Assembly (NCBI GenBank): GCA_029240245.1
Contig: JARBTJ010000004.1
Location: 1 to 64,000 of the forward strand
Source: Herbinix sp.
Lineage (GTDB): Bacteria > Bacillota > Clostridia > Lachnospirales > Lachnospiraceae
Reading direction: 5' to 3'
DNA length: 64,000 nt
Part shown: one piece after another, positions 33,094-42,585 of the stretch
Position numbering within the stretch: position 1 is the stretch's first letter
How the letters are laid out: each line of letters starts with the position of its first letter
Program-made: the position numbers and the translations under genes
Notes under the pieces: generated by a model
The model's database searches: none
The model's input: the letters and a program-made list of their open reading frames with translations, nothing else
What the model was told of the DNA's origin: nothing

Positions 33094-34176
33094 ATGAACA
33101 GTGCAAAAAAGGTTATTAAAAAGCCGCAAAAACCCAGTAAATTGCAAAAGGTAGGCAATCCAAAGATATGGATTATAACATCCATCGTTCTGGTCGTACT
33201 TTTAATTGGTGCCTTATCCTTTGACCAGCTTTACAAAAGAACGGTCCTAACCATTAACGACGAGAAATACAGTATGGAAGATCTATCCTATTATTTTTAT
33301 GGAGTAGAAGCTAAGTATGATTTTATGAACCAGATTTACAGCGGCAACTATTATAATATGGTTGAAGAATCTACCGGCCTTACTTACGGTGACTTAGCGC
33401 AGCAGGAAGTTATTTCCAGCGCTCTTATCAGTGAAATTTTATACTTTGATGCAGTTAAGAATAATTACGAACTTACAGAAGAAGAGAAAGATACCATCGC
33501 CTCCGATGTTGACAGCTTTTTCACAGAGGAAGCCAACAAGGAGCTTATTAAACACAATGATTATACCAAGAAATATATAACTCATATCTTAAACAGGACA
33601 ACCCTTGCCGAACGTTATCGTCGTGATATCATTGATTCCCTGAACATTGATGATGAAGCGATTAAAGCGGAGATCAATTTTGAGGATTACAGACAGTATG
33701 ATATCGAATATTTATATGTATCCACCAAAACAATGGATGCGGTAGGTAATTCCATCGATAAGACAGAGGAAGAAAAGAAAACTGCTCTTGATAAAATAAA
33801 TTCTGTATTAGAGGCTGCGAAGACCACCCAGGAATGGTCTACTTTAGTACCGGAAGACGAAGAGGTTTTAGATTACACAGATAGCTCTTTCACAAAGAAG
33901 GACGATTCCTTTTCCGAGGATTTTAAAACAAAGGTTATGGCTATGAAAAATGATGAGGTCAGTGAGATTATTGAAACTGATGGCGAATATTATATTGTTC
34001 GCATGAAAAACAATAACTCTACGGAGTCCTATGATACGGAAGTTAATAGTGCAATATCTACTGCCGAAAATGAAGCTTTTGCTCCAAAATATCAAGAAAT
34101 AGCAAAGAATTACGAATATAAAGTAAATGAAAAGGAACTTAGTAACTACCGCATGGGTCAAATCACACTTCCCTAG
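33094..34176 (+). CDS. SurA/PrsA-like foldase (peptidyl-prolyl isomerase-like), membrane anchored
   Basis: N-terminal TM; SurA_N-like region; DKINSVLEAAKTTQEWSTLVPEDEE...; start taken at 33094 with GGAGG just upstream. Confidence 0.7.
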   Translation: MNSAKKVIKKPQKPSKLQKVGNPKIWIITSIVLVVLLIGALSFDQLYKRTVLTINDEKYSMEDLSYYFYGVEAKYDFMNQIYSGNYYNMVEESTGLTYGDLAQQEVISSALISEILYFDAVKNNYELTEEEKDTIASDVDSFFTEEANKELIKHNDYTKKYITHILNRTTLAERYRRDIIDSLNIDDEAIKAEINFEDYRQYDIEYLYVSTKTMDAVGNSIDKTEEEKKTALDKINSVLEAAKTTQEWSTLVPEDEEVLDYTDSSFTKKDDSFSEDFKTKVMAMKNDEVSEIIETDGEYYIVRMKNNNSTESYDTEVNSAISTAENEAFAPKYQEIAKNYEYKVNEKELSNYRMGQITLP

Positions 34177-34256
34177 TAAGTTATTTCCTTAATCGTTGCA
34201 TACTATTTTCCCTTTCAGTAAATAATAGAGACAGTGAAACTTGAAAGGAGAATATT

Positions 34257-34409
34257 ATGGCAAAGAATAAAAACAATAATTACAAAGCCGGCAGCTCAGC
34301 CAGCAAAAACAGTGCGGGTAATGCAGGCCAAACAAAAGATTCCGTTAAAAATACTCATGCACAGGTTCCGGATAATTCACCAAGACGCAGCGGACCGGGC
34401 GGAGAATAA
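34257..34409 (+). CDS. Small 50-aa Asn/Ser/Gly-rich protein, possible small spore protein
   Basis: MAKNKNNNYKAGSSASKNSAGNAGQTKDSVKNTHAQVPDNSPRRSGPGGE*, RBS gaaaggag upstream, terminator at 34421-34462; not in the supplied ORF track. Confidence 0.6.
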   Translation: MAKNKNNNYKAGSSASKNSAGNAGQTKDSVKNTHAQVPDNSPRRSGPGGE

Positions 34410-34420
34410 TAGACTTTTAG

Positions 34421-34462
34421 CAGCACCGATAGGTATGATTTCATCCAGCCTTATCGGTGCTG
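34421..34462 (+). terminator. Terminator-like hairpin after the 50-aa ORF
   Basis: agcaccgata...tatcggtgct then gtttcatttg. Confidence 0.6.
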
Positions 34463-34578
34463 TTTCATTTGTTGATTGCATTACACAATTTATGTGGTAT
34501 ACTAATCTTTATGATAAAATTGTGTATGGTTTACGCAAATCACCAAATAACAATTATGAAATGGAGTATGTAAACAAA

Positions 34579-35934
34579 ATGAAAATTTTAATCGTTGGCT
34601 GTGGTAAAGTGGGAAGTACACTTACCGAGCAGCTCGACCGTGAAGGACATGACATCGTAATCATAGATAATAAAGCATCCGTTATAAGCAACATTACGGA
34701 TACTCTTGACGTATTAGGGGTTGTCGGTAACGGTGCAAGTTACCATGTTCTTTTGGAAGCTGGGATTGAATCAGCGGATTTAATGATTGCGGTTACAAAT
34801 TCCGATGAGTTAAATCTTTTGTGTTGTATCGTGGCCAAAAAAGCCGGTAACTGCCATACCATAGCGCGGGTTAGAGATCCTCAATACATAAATGAAATAG
34901 AGTTTATTAAGAACGAAATGGGACTTTCGATGATTATAAATCCGGAGCATGAGGTAGCCATGGAAATGGCTAGGCTAATTCGAATACCTTCCGCAATTAA
35001 GATAGATACCTTTGCCAAAGGAAAGATAGAATTATTAAAATTTCAGATCCCCACAAATTCAATACTCGACAATATGAAAATCCTTAACCTGAATTCTCAA
35101 TTGCGTTGCAAGGTGCTGGTCTGTTCCGTGGAACGCGGTAATCAGGTGTTTATTCCTTCAGGTAATTTCGAGCTTCATACAAATGACAAAATATCCTTTA
35201 TTGCAGCTCCCAGAGAAGCGGCCGAATTCTTCCATAAAATCGGATTGATATCAAACCAGATTAGGACCAGTATGCTCATCGGAGGTGGAACGATCGCGGT
35301 TTATCTCGCCAATAAGCTGATTGCTTCTGATGTTAAGGTAACCATCATCGAACAAAACCGGGATCGTTGCGAACAATTAAGCGAAACACTTCCGGGAGCC
35401 TTGATTATACATGCCAATGCCTCCGATCATAATATTTTATTGGAAGAGGGTATTGTTGAAACAGATGCCTTTGCTTCTCTTACCAATTTAGATGAGGAAA
35501 ATATTTTACTCTCCTTGTATGCTCAAAAGAAATCGAGAGCAAAAATATTCACAAAAATAACACGTCTGACTTATGATGAAATCATTAATGATATGCCACT
35601 TGGAATTATCGTCAATCCTAAGTTGATTACCGCAGACCGTATATTACAGCATGTACGCGCAATGATGAATGAAAAGGGAAGCAATGTAGAGACTTTGTAT
35701 AAAATAGTCGGGAATAAAGTTGAGGCTCTTGAGTTCCGTATTAGGGAAAACTCTTTGGTCGCAGGCATCCCTCTACAGAATCTATCAATGAAAACTAATC
35801 TTCTGATTTGTTGCATTTACCGAAAAGGCAAGGTAATTATACCAAACGGTCAGGACTCTATTCAAGTTGGGGATACTGTGATCATTGTAACGACAAATAC
35901 CGGACTTAACGATATCCGTGATATATTAGATTAG
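34579..35934 (+). CDS. trkA: Trk system potassium transporter TrkA
   Basis: MKILIVGCGKVGSTLTEQLDREGHDIVIID, two RCK-N/RCK-C halves; the ORF track start (34234) is upstream and runs over the small ORF. Confidence 0.93.
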   Translation: MKILIVGCGKVGSTLTEQLDREGHDIVIIDNKASVISNITDTLDVLGVVGNGASYHVLLEAGIESADLMIAVTNSDELNLLCCIVAKKAGNCHTIARVRDPQYINEIEFIKNEMGLSMIINPEHEVAMEMARLIRIPSAIKIDTFAKGKIELLKFQIPTNSILDNMKILNLNSQLRCKVLVCSVERGNQVFIPSGNFELHTNDKISFIAAPREAAEFFHKIGLISNQIRTSMLIGGGTIAVYLANKLIASDVKVTIIEQNRDRCEQLSETLPGALIIHANASDHNILLEEGIVETDAFASLTNLDEENILLSLYAQKKSRAKIFTKITRLTYDEIINDMPLGIIVNPKLITADRILQHVRAMMNEKGSNVETLYKIVGNKVEALEFRIRENSLVAGIPLQNLSMKTNLLICCIYRKGKVIIPNGQDSIQVGDTVIIVTTNTGLNDIRDILD

Positions 35935-35942
35935 GAGAAGCG

Positions 35943-37376
35943 ATGAATAAATCAATTATCTTACATATTATCGGATGGATTCTTGTTTTTGAAGCTGTAT
36001 TTATGGCACTGCCCTGTATCGTTGCCTTTATTTACGGGGAAAGCAGCGGCTTTGGCTTTTTAATAACCATGGGAATTTGTCTGTTACTCGGGGTACCTTT
36101 AACCTTTATAAAGAGAAAAAGCCATATTTTTTTCGCAAAGGAAGGCTTTGTTTCGGTAGCCTTGGGCTGGATTGTACTGAGTATTATGGGTGCTCTTCCC
36201 TTTTATATTACCGGGGAAATCCCAAGCTATGTGGATGCACTATTTGAAGTTATCTCCGGATTTACGACTACGGGTTCTAGTATCCTAAAGGATATAGAAA
36301 TCCTTTCCCATTGCATGCTGTTCTGGAGGAGCTTTACCCATTGGATCGGCGGCATGGGTATCCTGGTGTTTATTCTGGCTCTGCTGCCCATGGCAGGGGG
36401 AGAGACCATGCATTTTATGAGAGCCGAGAGTCCCGGACCTTCTGTCGGGAAGTTGGTGCCCAGAATCCGGATTACTGCTATGTTATTATACGTCATTTAT
36501 TTAGGATTGACGATTATCATGATCCTTCTGTTATTACTCGGGGGCACACCGTTATTTGACTCATTCATTATTACCTTTGGTACCGCTGGTACCGGCGGTT
36601 TTGCTATTAAAAATGCAAGTATGGCGGATTATTCCGATTACATTCAGAATATTACCACGATATTTATGCTGCTTTTTGGTGTTAATTTCAGTATTTATTA
36701 TTTGATACTGTTCAAAAAAATCAAATCCGTATTAAAGAGCGAAGAACTTCGGTGGTATCTGATTATTATTGGATCTGCAGTCGCTATGATTGCGTTCAAT
36801 ATCGGAGGCTTAACGGGATTTTTTGCCGCCCTTCATGATTCCGCCTTCCAGGTAGTATCCATTATCACAACAACGGGGTATGCTACGGTCGATTTTAATT
36901 TATGGCCTACTTTTTCCAAAACAATCCTCGTCATTTTAATGTTTGTTGGAGCATGCGCCGGAAGTACCGGTGGCGGTATCAAGGTATCCCGAATTGTTAT
37001 TTTATTTAAGACAATTGGAAAAGAATTATCTTATCTAATCCATAAACGCAGTATTAAAGTTTTAAAGTATGACGGCAAAAAAATCGAACATGAAACCCTT
37101 CGCTCGATTAACGTATATTTTGTATGCAATTTATTAATATTGTTTGGTTCCCTTATACTTATAAGCCTGGATAATTTTGATTTTACCTCTTCCTTTACAG
37201 CTGTTGTCACAACACTGAATAATGTAGGACCCGGACTTGAGCTCGTCGGCCCGGTTAGTAATTTTAGTGAATTCTCCATTCTTTCCAAGTTTGTCCTGAT
37301 GTTTGATATGTTAATTGGCAGATTGGAGATTTTTCCTATATTGCTGCTGTTCGCACCCGGAACCTGGAAAAAATAA
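35943..37376 (+). CDS. trkH: Trk potassium uptake protein TrkH
   Basis: GFTTTGSSIL, HWIGGMGILVF, TAGTGGF, ACAGSTGGGIKVSR selectivity-filter motifs. Confidence 0.94.
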   Translation: MNKSIILHIIGWILVFEAVFMALPCIVAFIYGESSGFGFLITMGICLLLGVPLTFIKRKSHIFFAKEGFVSVALGWIVLSIMGALPFYITGEIPSYVDALFEVISGFTTTGSSILKDIEILSHCMLFWRSFTHWIGGMGILVFILALLPMAGGETMHFMRAESPGPSVGKLVPRIRITAMLLYVIYLGLTIIMILLLLLGGTPLFDSFIITFGTAGTGGFAIKNASMADYSDYIQNITTIFMLLFGVNFSIYYLILFKKIKSVLKSEELRWYLIIIGSAVAMIAFNIGGLTGFFAALHDSAFQVVSIITTTGYATVDFNLWPTFSKTILVILMFVGACAGSTGGGIKVSRIVILFKTIGKELSYLIHKRSIKVLKYDGKKIEHETLRSINVYFVCNLLILFGSLILISLDNFDFTSSFTAVVTTLNNVGPGLELVGPVSNFSEFSILSKFVLMFDMLIGRLEIFPILLLFAPGTWKK

Positions 37377-37380
37377 GCTA

Positions 37381-37455
37381 GGTTCCGATCGAACCGAAGC
37401 AATCCGAACCTAAGCGCAACGCTGGGCAGAGAATCCCGGCGATGTGCTTAGGTTC
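37381..37455. other. Inverted repeats between convergent trkH and DUF3298 genes
   Basis: ggttc-cgatc-gaacc and gaacctaagc(37406-37415)/gcttaggttc(37446-37455) enclosing cgctggg/cccggcg. Confidence 0.65.
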
Positions 37456-37483
37456 AGGTTTCCAATATATATACATTCACGAC

Positions 37484-37622
37484 GATGCGGAGAGTAATAA
37501 CCTCCTCTTCCGAGGTTTTCTGCCAAACTTGTGCCAGTCCATCCTATCTATTTCGATGGATGCCCTCTCAGGCACATGGTCACCCAGAAAAACTATCGAG
37601 GGGTAATATTACTCTCCGCATC
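37484..37622. ncRNA. Candidate structured RNA or palindromic element (nested stems)
   Basis: gatgcggagagtaata (37484-37499)/tattactctccgcatc (37607-37622) perfect 16-bp arms; inside, ttttctg/cagaaaa, tgtgcc/ggcaca, tccatc/gatgga are nested in order. Confidence 0.5.
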
Positions 37623-37675
37623 ATCTTTTGGTATCTTAATTTTACTTCACGCACGATTACTACAGAAGGGGTATC

Positions 37676-38359
37676 TCAGCAGCATGTCGGAGGTATCGGC
37701 CCCATTTGGGAATAGGGAATCAGAAATGTCGGTAGTCCGGAGGAATAAGGGGCAATATCATACTGTTGAAAATAGATCACTACACCTTCCGGTGTAAGAT
37801 AAAAACTGTTAACTTTAAAATTCTCACTTACCAGCTGACTATAATTCTCAAAGTAATAATCTTCGCCTTTTGCGATCTGATTTTGAATCTGCAGGTCTAT
37901 TGTCTCGATGATGTATTCCCGGTAATCTGCTCTGCCCGGAAATAATTCATTCAAATCAATACGTTTACTTTTTTGCAAATTCCAGGTGTCCGAATATCGA
38001 ACGGTTAATCCATGTGCTCCGCCTGCATATTCATATTGATCAAAATACAAACTGACTGCACAGTTTTCATTATAGGTAACAAAAAAATCTGTATAGGCCT
38101 CAAATTGATGGATTGGGAAATTATTCACAACGGAATATTCATACTCAACCATAGCCATTTGATAAAGATTCATAATATTGGATCGCTCATACATCAATGC
38201 CTTCGTTCTGTATAAGGAATTTAGTTTATAAGCAAGTGACTGATACTTTTCGGATATAAATTTAGGATATTTTATGGTATATTTCATTATCATATGATCT
38301 TTATAATACATATCCTGCTGTAAGAGCCTTTCCCTAACAATAATCTGCTCACTCTCCAA
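37676..38359 (-). CDS. DUF3298 (RsiV/PdaC-like C-terminal domain) protein
   Basis: YDQYEYAGGAHGLTVRYSDTWNLQKSKRIDLNELFP; EGVVIYFQQYDIAPYSSGLPTFLIPYSQM. Confidence 0.78.
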   Translation of the reverse strand: MESEQIIVRERLLQQDMYYKDHMIMKYTIKYPKFISEKYQSLAYKLNSLYRTKALMYERSNIMNLYQMAMVEYEYSVVNNFPIHQFEAYTDFFVTYNENCAVSLYFDQYEYAGGAHGLTVRYSDTWNLQKSKRIDLNELFPGRADYREYIIETIDLQIQNQIAKGEDYYFENYSQLVSENFKVNSFYLTPEGVVIYFQQYDIAPYSSGLPTFLIPYSQMGPIPPTCC

Positions 38360-38440
38360 AATTTATGCCCCTCCTTAATAGGTTACCCCTTAGCATATCA
38401 TATGCCCGGATAAAGGAGGATATTCTAGGCGGTGAGTTGA

Positions 38441-40528
38441 TTATCTGATCGGACACACTCCGGCTTCACATTCTTTATCAAGTATTTCAGATTCTGTTGC
38501 ATCCTCCAAATCTGCTAATAGTTCATAATCAATCGGTTTAACCATACTTAATCGTCTCTCATAATCGTCCTTTGTAGTGCATTCATAAGGAAGCAAGGGA
38601 TAGGTTTCCTCCATTAATGGCAGGAATGTGATTCCCACAACAGAATTAAAATTCTCATAAACCCAACGGGCTACCTGATCCCATTCATGATCTCTGACAT
38701 GAACGGTAATAGAGGTATTATGATCTGACCAGTGTTTCATCGACAGTTTATAGAGCTCCAGCTGTTCGATCGCTCCCACCTCATATTTTGTTTTACCTTC
38801 CGGAGCTTTTACCGGGAATTCAATCACCTTAATCCGACAATCCTCATCTAATTGGCCATTTTCATTGAAAATAGGATAGCTGCCTTGCTTAGCAATCATC
38901 TTATATAGAGGGTCCGAAGCCGAAATACGGACTCTTCGAATATAGTAATTCGCATGCGCATAATGGATGCCTGAGCTTACACAGGGAAGTGTAGATAAGC
39001 TACCCTCGGGTTTAATCGTAGTCATAAGCTTCGGTGGTTGTATTCCAAGCTCCTTCGAATAACGTACTCCCTCTTCGTGGACTACCTTTCTTAAATCACT
39101 TAAAAGAACAGCCAATTCCTCATAACTCATGTTGGTTTTGTTCACCATATCCATCATTCCGGTTAATGAGACACCGATAATTCTGTCCTCCTGCATAACC
39201 TTATTCCAATTGGGCAGCTCCACTTCGACCAAAGTCATACGAATGGCAACTCTGGTTGACAGTCGTAATACATCTTTTAAAGCGTCTATATTTAACGAGG
39301 CTCCCTCAGTAAAAGCTAACAGGTTATTTGTTGTGAGATTACAGCACTGCTTGGATTGAAGCAGAATCTCGCCGCAGGGATTGCAACCATCAAAGGATGT
39401 TTTTCTTCTGCTGGCTTCGGTTGCATTAATAAATCCCGGCTCACCATTTATTTTTATGGAATTGATGATCTCCTTAATACGCTCATAAGAAGGGCGATGC
39501 GTATATAATACGGAATTATTACTCATTTTACGGTGGGAAATTTCCGGGTCTTCTTCCCAAATTCCATCCGATACTTTATAAATATTTCTTTTTGCTTGAA
39601 TTACTTCCTCATCCTCTTCATCACAAATGATCATCATGGCACTGCGCCTTACACCACCGGAAACCACGTTTTCACTGATAATGGTGGCAATATCGAGAAG
39701 ATCTATTGTCTTAAGCTGTCCGTCGGTCCTTCGGTTAAATACCTTGTTAATTTTTTCAAACATTCTCATTAAGGAACTGTGTCCGGATGCTCTGCCGCCA
39801 AAGCGCTTCAGTCTTTCTCCCTCCGGCCTTACGTAGCTGTAATCAATTACAAGTGTTTCAAAGCCTTTGTAATCATCGCAGGTTATTATCTTAAAATACG
39901 AATCCAGGGCTTCACACCAGCCCTCCTTGCTGTCACCCACCTTTAAAGTTATTCTAGAGGGGTTCTCAGTATCCGTTAGAATTTTGCTATGTTCCATCTC
40001 ATCCTTGGAAGTATAATTTCGTACCTCACCCTCGTAGATGCTTTCCATCGGTAAATGACGAACCGTCGGAAAATCAGGCAAGTCCTTCCGATCAATCCTT
40101 ACACCAACACCGCTTCCTACCATGAGCAGATAAAATACATCTACAAAATCCCGAAAATTCTCCAGCTTTGTGAAGGCACAATTATAATTCGAAAGTGGAT
40201 ATTCCTTAACTACCTCTGTTCCTCCCATGTACAGGGTTCTGCCCGAGGTAAAGGTTCTCAAATGAAATAAATGGTCAAACAGCTTTTCTGCTTCCTTTCT
40301 TTCAGAAGCCCAATCAATCGGAAGCTGCCGTTTTTGCTTATATGCTATGCCGAGTCTGCTATTGTATTCGGTTGCACGAAGAACTGTTTCGAACCAGGTT
40401 TCTCTTCGTTTTTTTCCCTCCAAATATCTGGAATAGGTCCGCAGATATACAAATTCACCGATATGGCTAAGTGGACTCTGCAGATTTTTATAATGATCCA
40501 AAAATTGTTTCTTGAGTATGCCCTCCAT
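38441..40528 (-). CDS. nrdJ: Adenosylcobalamin-dependent (class II) ribonucleoside-triphosphate reductase
   Basis: TSGRTLYMGGTEVVKEYPLSNYNCAF, GSGVGVRIDR, SGGVRRSAMMIIC, NPCGEILLQSKQCCNL, C-terminal CEAGVC. Confidence 0.9.
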   Translation of the reverse strand: MEGILKKQFLDHYKNLQSPLSHIGEFVYLRTYSRYLEGKKRRETWFETVLRATEYNSRLGIAYKQKRQLPIDWASERKEAEKLFDHLFHLRTFTSGRTLYMGGTEVVKEYPLSNYNCAFTKLENFRDFVDVFYLLMVGSGVGVRIDRKDLPDFPTVRHLPMESIYEGEVRNYTSKDEMEHSKILTDTENPSRITLKVGDSKEGWCEALDSYFKIITCDDYKGFETLVIDYSYVRPEGERLKRFGGRASGHSSLMRMFEKINKVFNRRTDGQLKTIDLLDIATIISENVVSGGVRRSAMMIICDEEDEEVIQAKRNIYKVSDGIWEEDPEISHRKMSNNSVLYTHRPSYERIKEIINSIKINGEPGFINATEASRRKTSFDGCNPCGEILLQSKQCCNLTTNNLLAFTEGASLNIDALKDVLRLSTRVAIRMTLVEVELPNWNKVMQEDRIIGVSLTGMMDMVNKTNMSYEELAVLLSDLRKVVHEEGVRYSKELGIQPPKLMTTIKPEGSLSTLPCVSSGIHYAHANYYIRRVRISASDPLYKMIAKQGSYPIFNENGQLDEDCRIKVIEFPVKAPEGKTKYEVGAIEQLELYKLSMKHWSDHNTSITVHVRDHEWDQVARWVYENFNSVVGITFLPLMEETYPLLPYECTTKDDYERRLSMVKPIDYELLADLEDATESEILDKECEAGVCPIR

Positions 40529-40672
40529 TTAAACCTCCATTCTGCCAAATCACCGCGCATTTGGGTGTCAGCACAAATTTGCCGTTTATATGCTTAGTCA
40601 AATAAGCTATGTACGATAACAAGTATTTCCTGTATCAATAAGGTAAACGGTAATTATATTTATGATTAACTT

Positions 40673-40719
40673 ACTATATATTGTGTTTATATTATATATA
40701 AGTACAATATATATGTCAA
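40673..40719 (-). promoter_or_regulatory. Consensus sigma-A promoter overlapped by two NrdR-box-like palindromes
   Basis: Minus strand TTGACA(40719-40714)-17-TATAAT(40696-40691); actatatattgtgt (40673-40686) and acaatatatatgt (40704-40716), centres about 31 bp apart. Confidence 0.7.
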
Positions 40720-41062
40720 TCTCAAAAACAAGAATAATTATCATTTTTATTATTGTATTAAAACATTGGTTCTAACTATCATCTCCTACTGCTATCATCT
40801 TATTCGTAATTATCATACAGCAAAAAACGCATCGTTAATTTTTCCGGGTCTCTTAAGTACTCACATTCACTAAGGTAAGCTTTCTTTTTAGGAAGCTCTA
40901 CGATAGCCCTCATGTTTGATTCACAGTTTACTTTCGCTCAAATATGAAATTAATCACCATAGGTGTAAATATATATTATATGTGAATACCCGCGGTTATG
41001 TAACCGCATCAATTGACGACGCATATACTTTTATTGAGTAATATGTAAAGGAGTGTCGTATT

Positions 41063-41347
41063 ATGTTGTCTTTAGCATTAACCGATGTCATTATTTTAAT
41101 TGTAATAGCCTTAGCTGATTTTATTTTGGGTCTGTTCCTCGGTATCCTGATAACCCGGCGTTTGCAAAGCAGGCCTGTCCCTCAAAACACCACTGTTACA
41201 GATACAATTACCGAATTTGAACAGAGAATGAATCATCCTACGATAGAAAATCCAGTAACAGCAACACCTAAGAATGAAACTACCGAAGTAAACAATGGCG
41301 GACCAAATAGGCGGTATTCCAGATACGGTTATTACAATAGATATTAA
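41063..41347 (+). CDS. Small hypothetical membrane protein
   Basis: Single N-terminal TM, polar C-terminal tail; followed by a stem-loop. Confidence 0.55.
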   Translation: MLSLALTDVIILIVIALADFILGLFLGILITRRLQSRPVPQNTTVTDTITEFEQRMNHPTIENPVTATPKNETTEVNNGGPNRRYSRYGYYNRY

Positions 41348-41365
41348 AGCCGCCTCCTGATAAAA

Positions 41366-41411
41366 TGCACCTTTACCCACCAGGTATTCGATTGATGGGC
41401 AAAGGTGCATC
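41366..41411. terminator. Stem-loop between convergent genes
   Basis: tgcacctttaccca...tgggcaaaggtgca inverted repeat. Confidence 0.55.
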
Positions 41412-41443
41412 TACTATGTACATATCTATTTCGGAATTGGCTT

Positions 41444-42355
41444 TCAATTGTTATTTCTTGTATTCATTTCTGAACCGGTTTTATAGGGCACTCTTCCGGA
41501 GGGCACCTCTGATGATGCCGGTTTTAAATGGGTATCCTGATCATCAAAGAAAATATGTGCATTAAATGCCTTCAATATCTCCTTTTTTTCTACTCCTCCG
41601 AGAAAAAATGCTTCATCTACCATAACTCCCCATTGTCGGAGTGTTAGGATAACCCTTTTGTGTGCCGGATTATTTCTGGCTGTAACAATTGCAATACGAA
41701 GGATATCCGGATATTGCTCTTTAATCGTGGAAAGAGTACGCAATAGCTTTGCAAACGGGCCGTCCGGTAGTGCTTTTTCTGCATTTGCCCTTTCATGCTC
41801 TAAAAAGGCATCCAGTCCATCCCTTTGATAGATTGCCTCAGCTTCCTCTGAAAAAACCACCGCATCTCCGTCAAACGCGATACGAATTTTATCATCATCC
41901 GGAGTATAACCCTTCGGTACATCATAAATTAGCGCAGCCGCAAATCCTGCATCTATCGCCTCCTGAACATCTTCTTCATTTTTCGATAAAAATAGATCTA
42001 CATCAAAGGCGGATAGATATTTCGTGATTTTTTCACCACCGGTGAATGCTGCCCTGACAATTCCAAGTTCAAGTTTGTCTATCGAGTTAAACACCCGAAG
42101 ACCTGTTTCCGGGCTATTGCGGGACATTACAATTACCTCAACAACCGGTGAATGAAATTTATTGTTGAGATTTAATAAGGCCTTAATCAGTGAGTATGCG
42201 GTGCCTGGTATTAATATTTCATCTTCATGCTCTATTTCATATTTAGCGTATTCAAGCAATCCCTTTTCCATATAAATGCTGTTTTCATACTCAAGATCAA
42301 ATAGTGCTCTCGAGGATATTCCAATGACCAGCTTATTATCCAGTTGATATGGCAT
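41444..42355 (-). CDS. 5'-nucleotidase (cN-I-like family)
   Basis: LVIGISSRALFDLEYEN, RIAFDGDAVVFSEEAE, IAIVTARNNPAHKRVILTLRQWGVMVDEAFFLGGVEKKEIL. Confidence 0.85.
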   Translation of the reverse strand: MPYQLDNKLVIGISSRALFDLEYENSIYMEKGLLEYAKYEIEHEDEILIPGTAYSLIKALLNLNNKFHSPVVEVIVMSRNSPETGLRVFNSIDKLELGIVRAAFTGGEKITKYLSAFDVDLFLSKNEEDVQEAIDAGFAAALIYDVPKGYTPDDDKIRIAFDGDAVVFSEEAEAIYQRDGLDAFLEHERANAEKALPDGPFAKLLRTLSTIKEQYPDILRIAIVTARNNPAHKRVILTLRQWGVMVDEAFFLGGVEKKEILKAFNAHIFFDDQDTHLKPASSEVPSGRVPYKTGSEMNTRNNN

Positions 42356-42585
42356 ACTGCTCTCCTTTCCAAGTATTCTTTCTATGTACGGAATTGTATA
42401 ACAATTATATCAGATCCCTGACATACAATCAAACATTTGTTCTTGGAATATCTTTGCCGTATCATTCTATCATTCTAGGAACGGTTGCAGTTAAAAACCC
42501 AGGCTATCGTCCAACAATTGCGCTCGTGCGAATCATAAGGGTGCATATCGGTCCTGGGCTATTATATTGAATAGGATGATAATAA

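Noticed and set aside
37381-37622. c-di-AMP (ydaO) or glycine riboswitch near trkH
   Set aside because: Considered because of the K+ transporter context and a CTCTCAGGCA string, but conserved cores are absent and the position is downstream, not upstream, of trkH.
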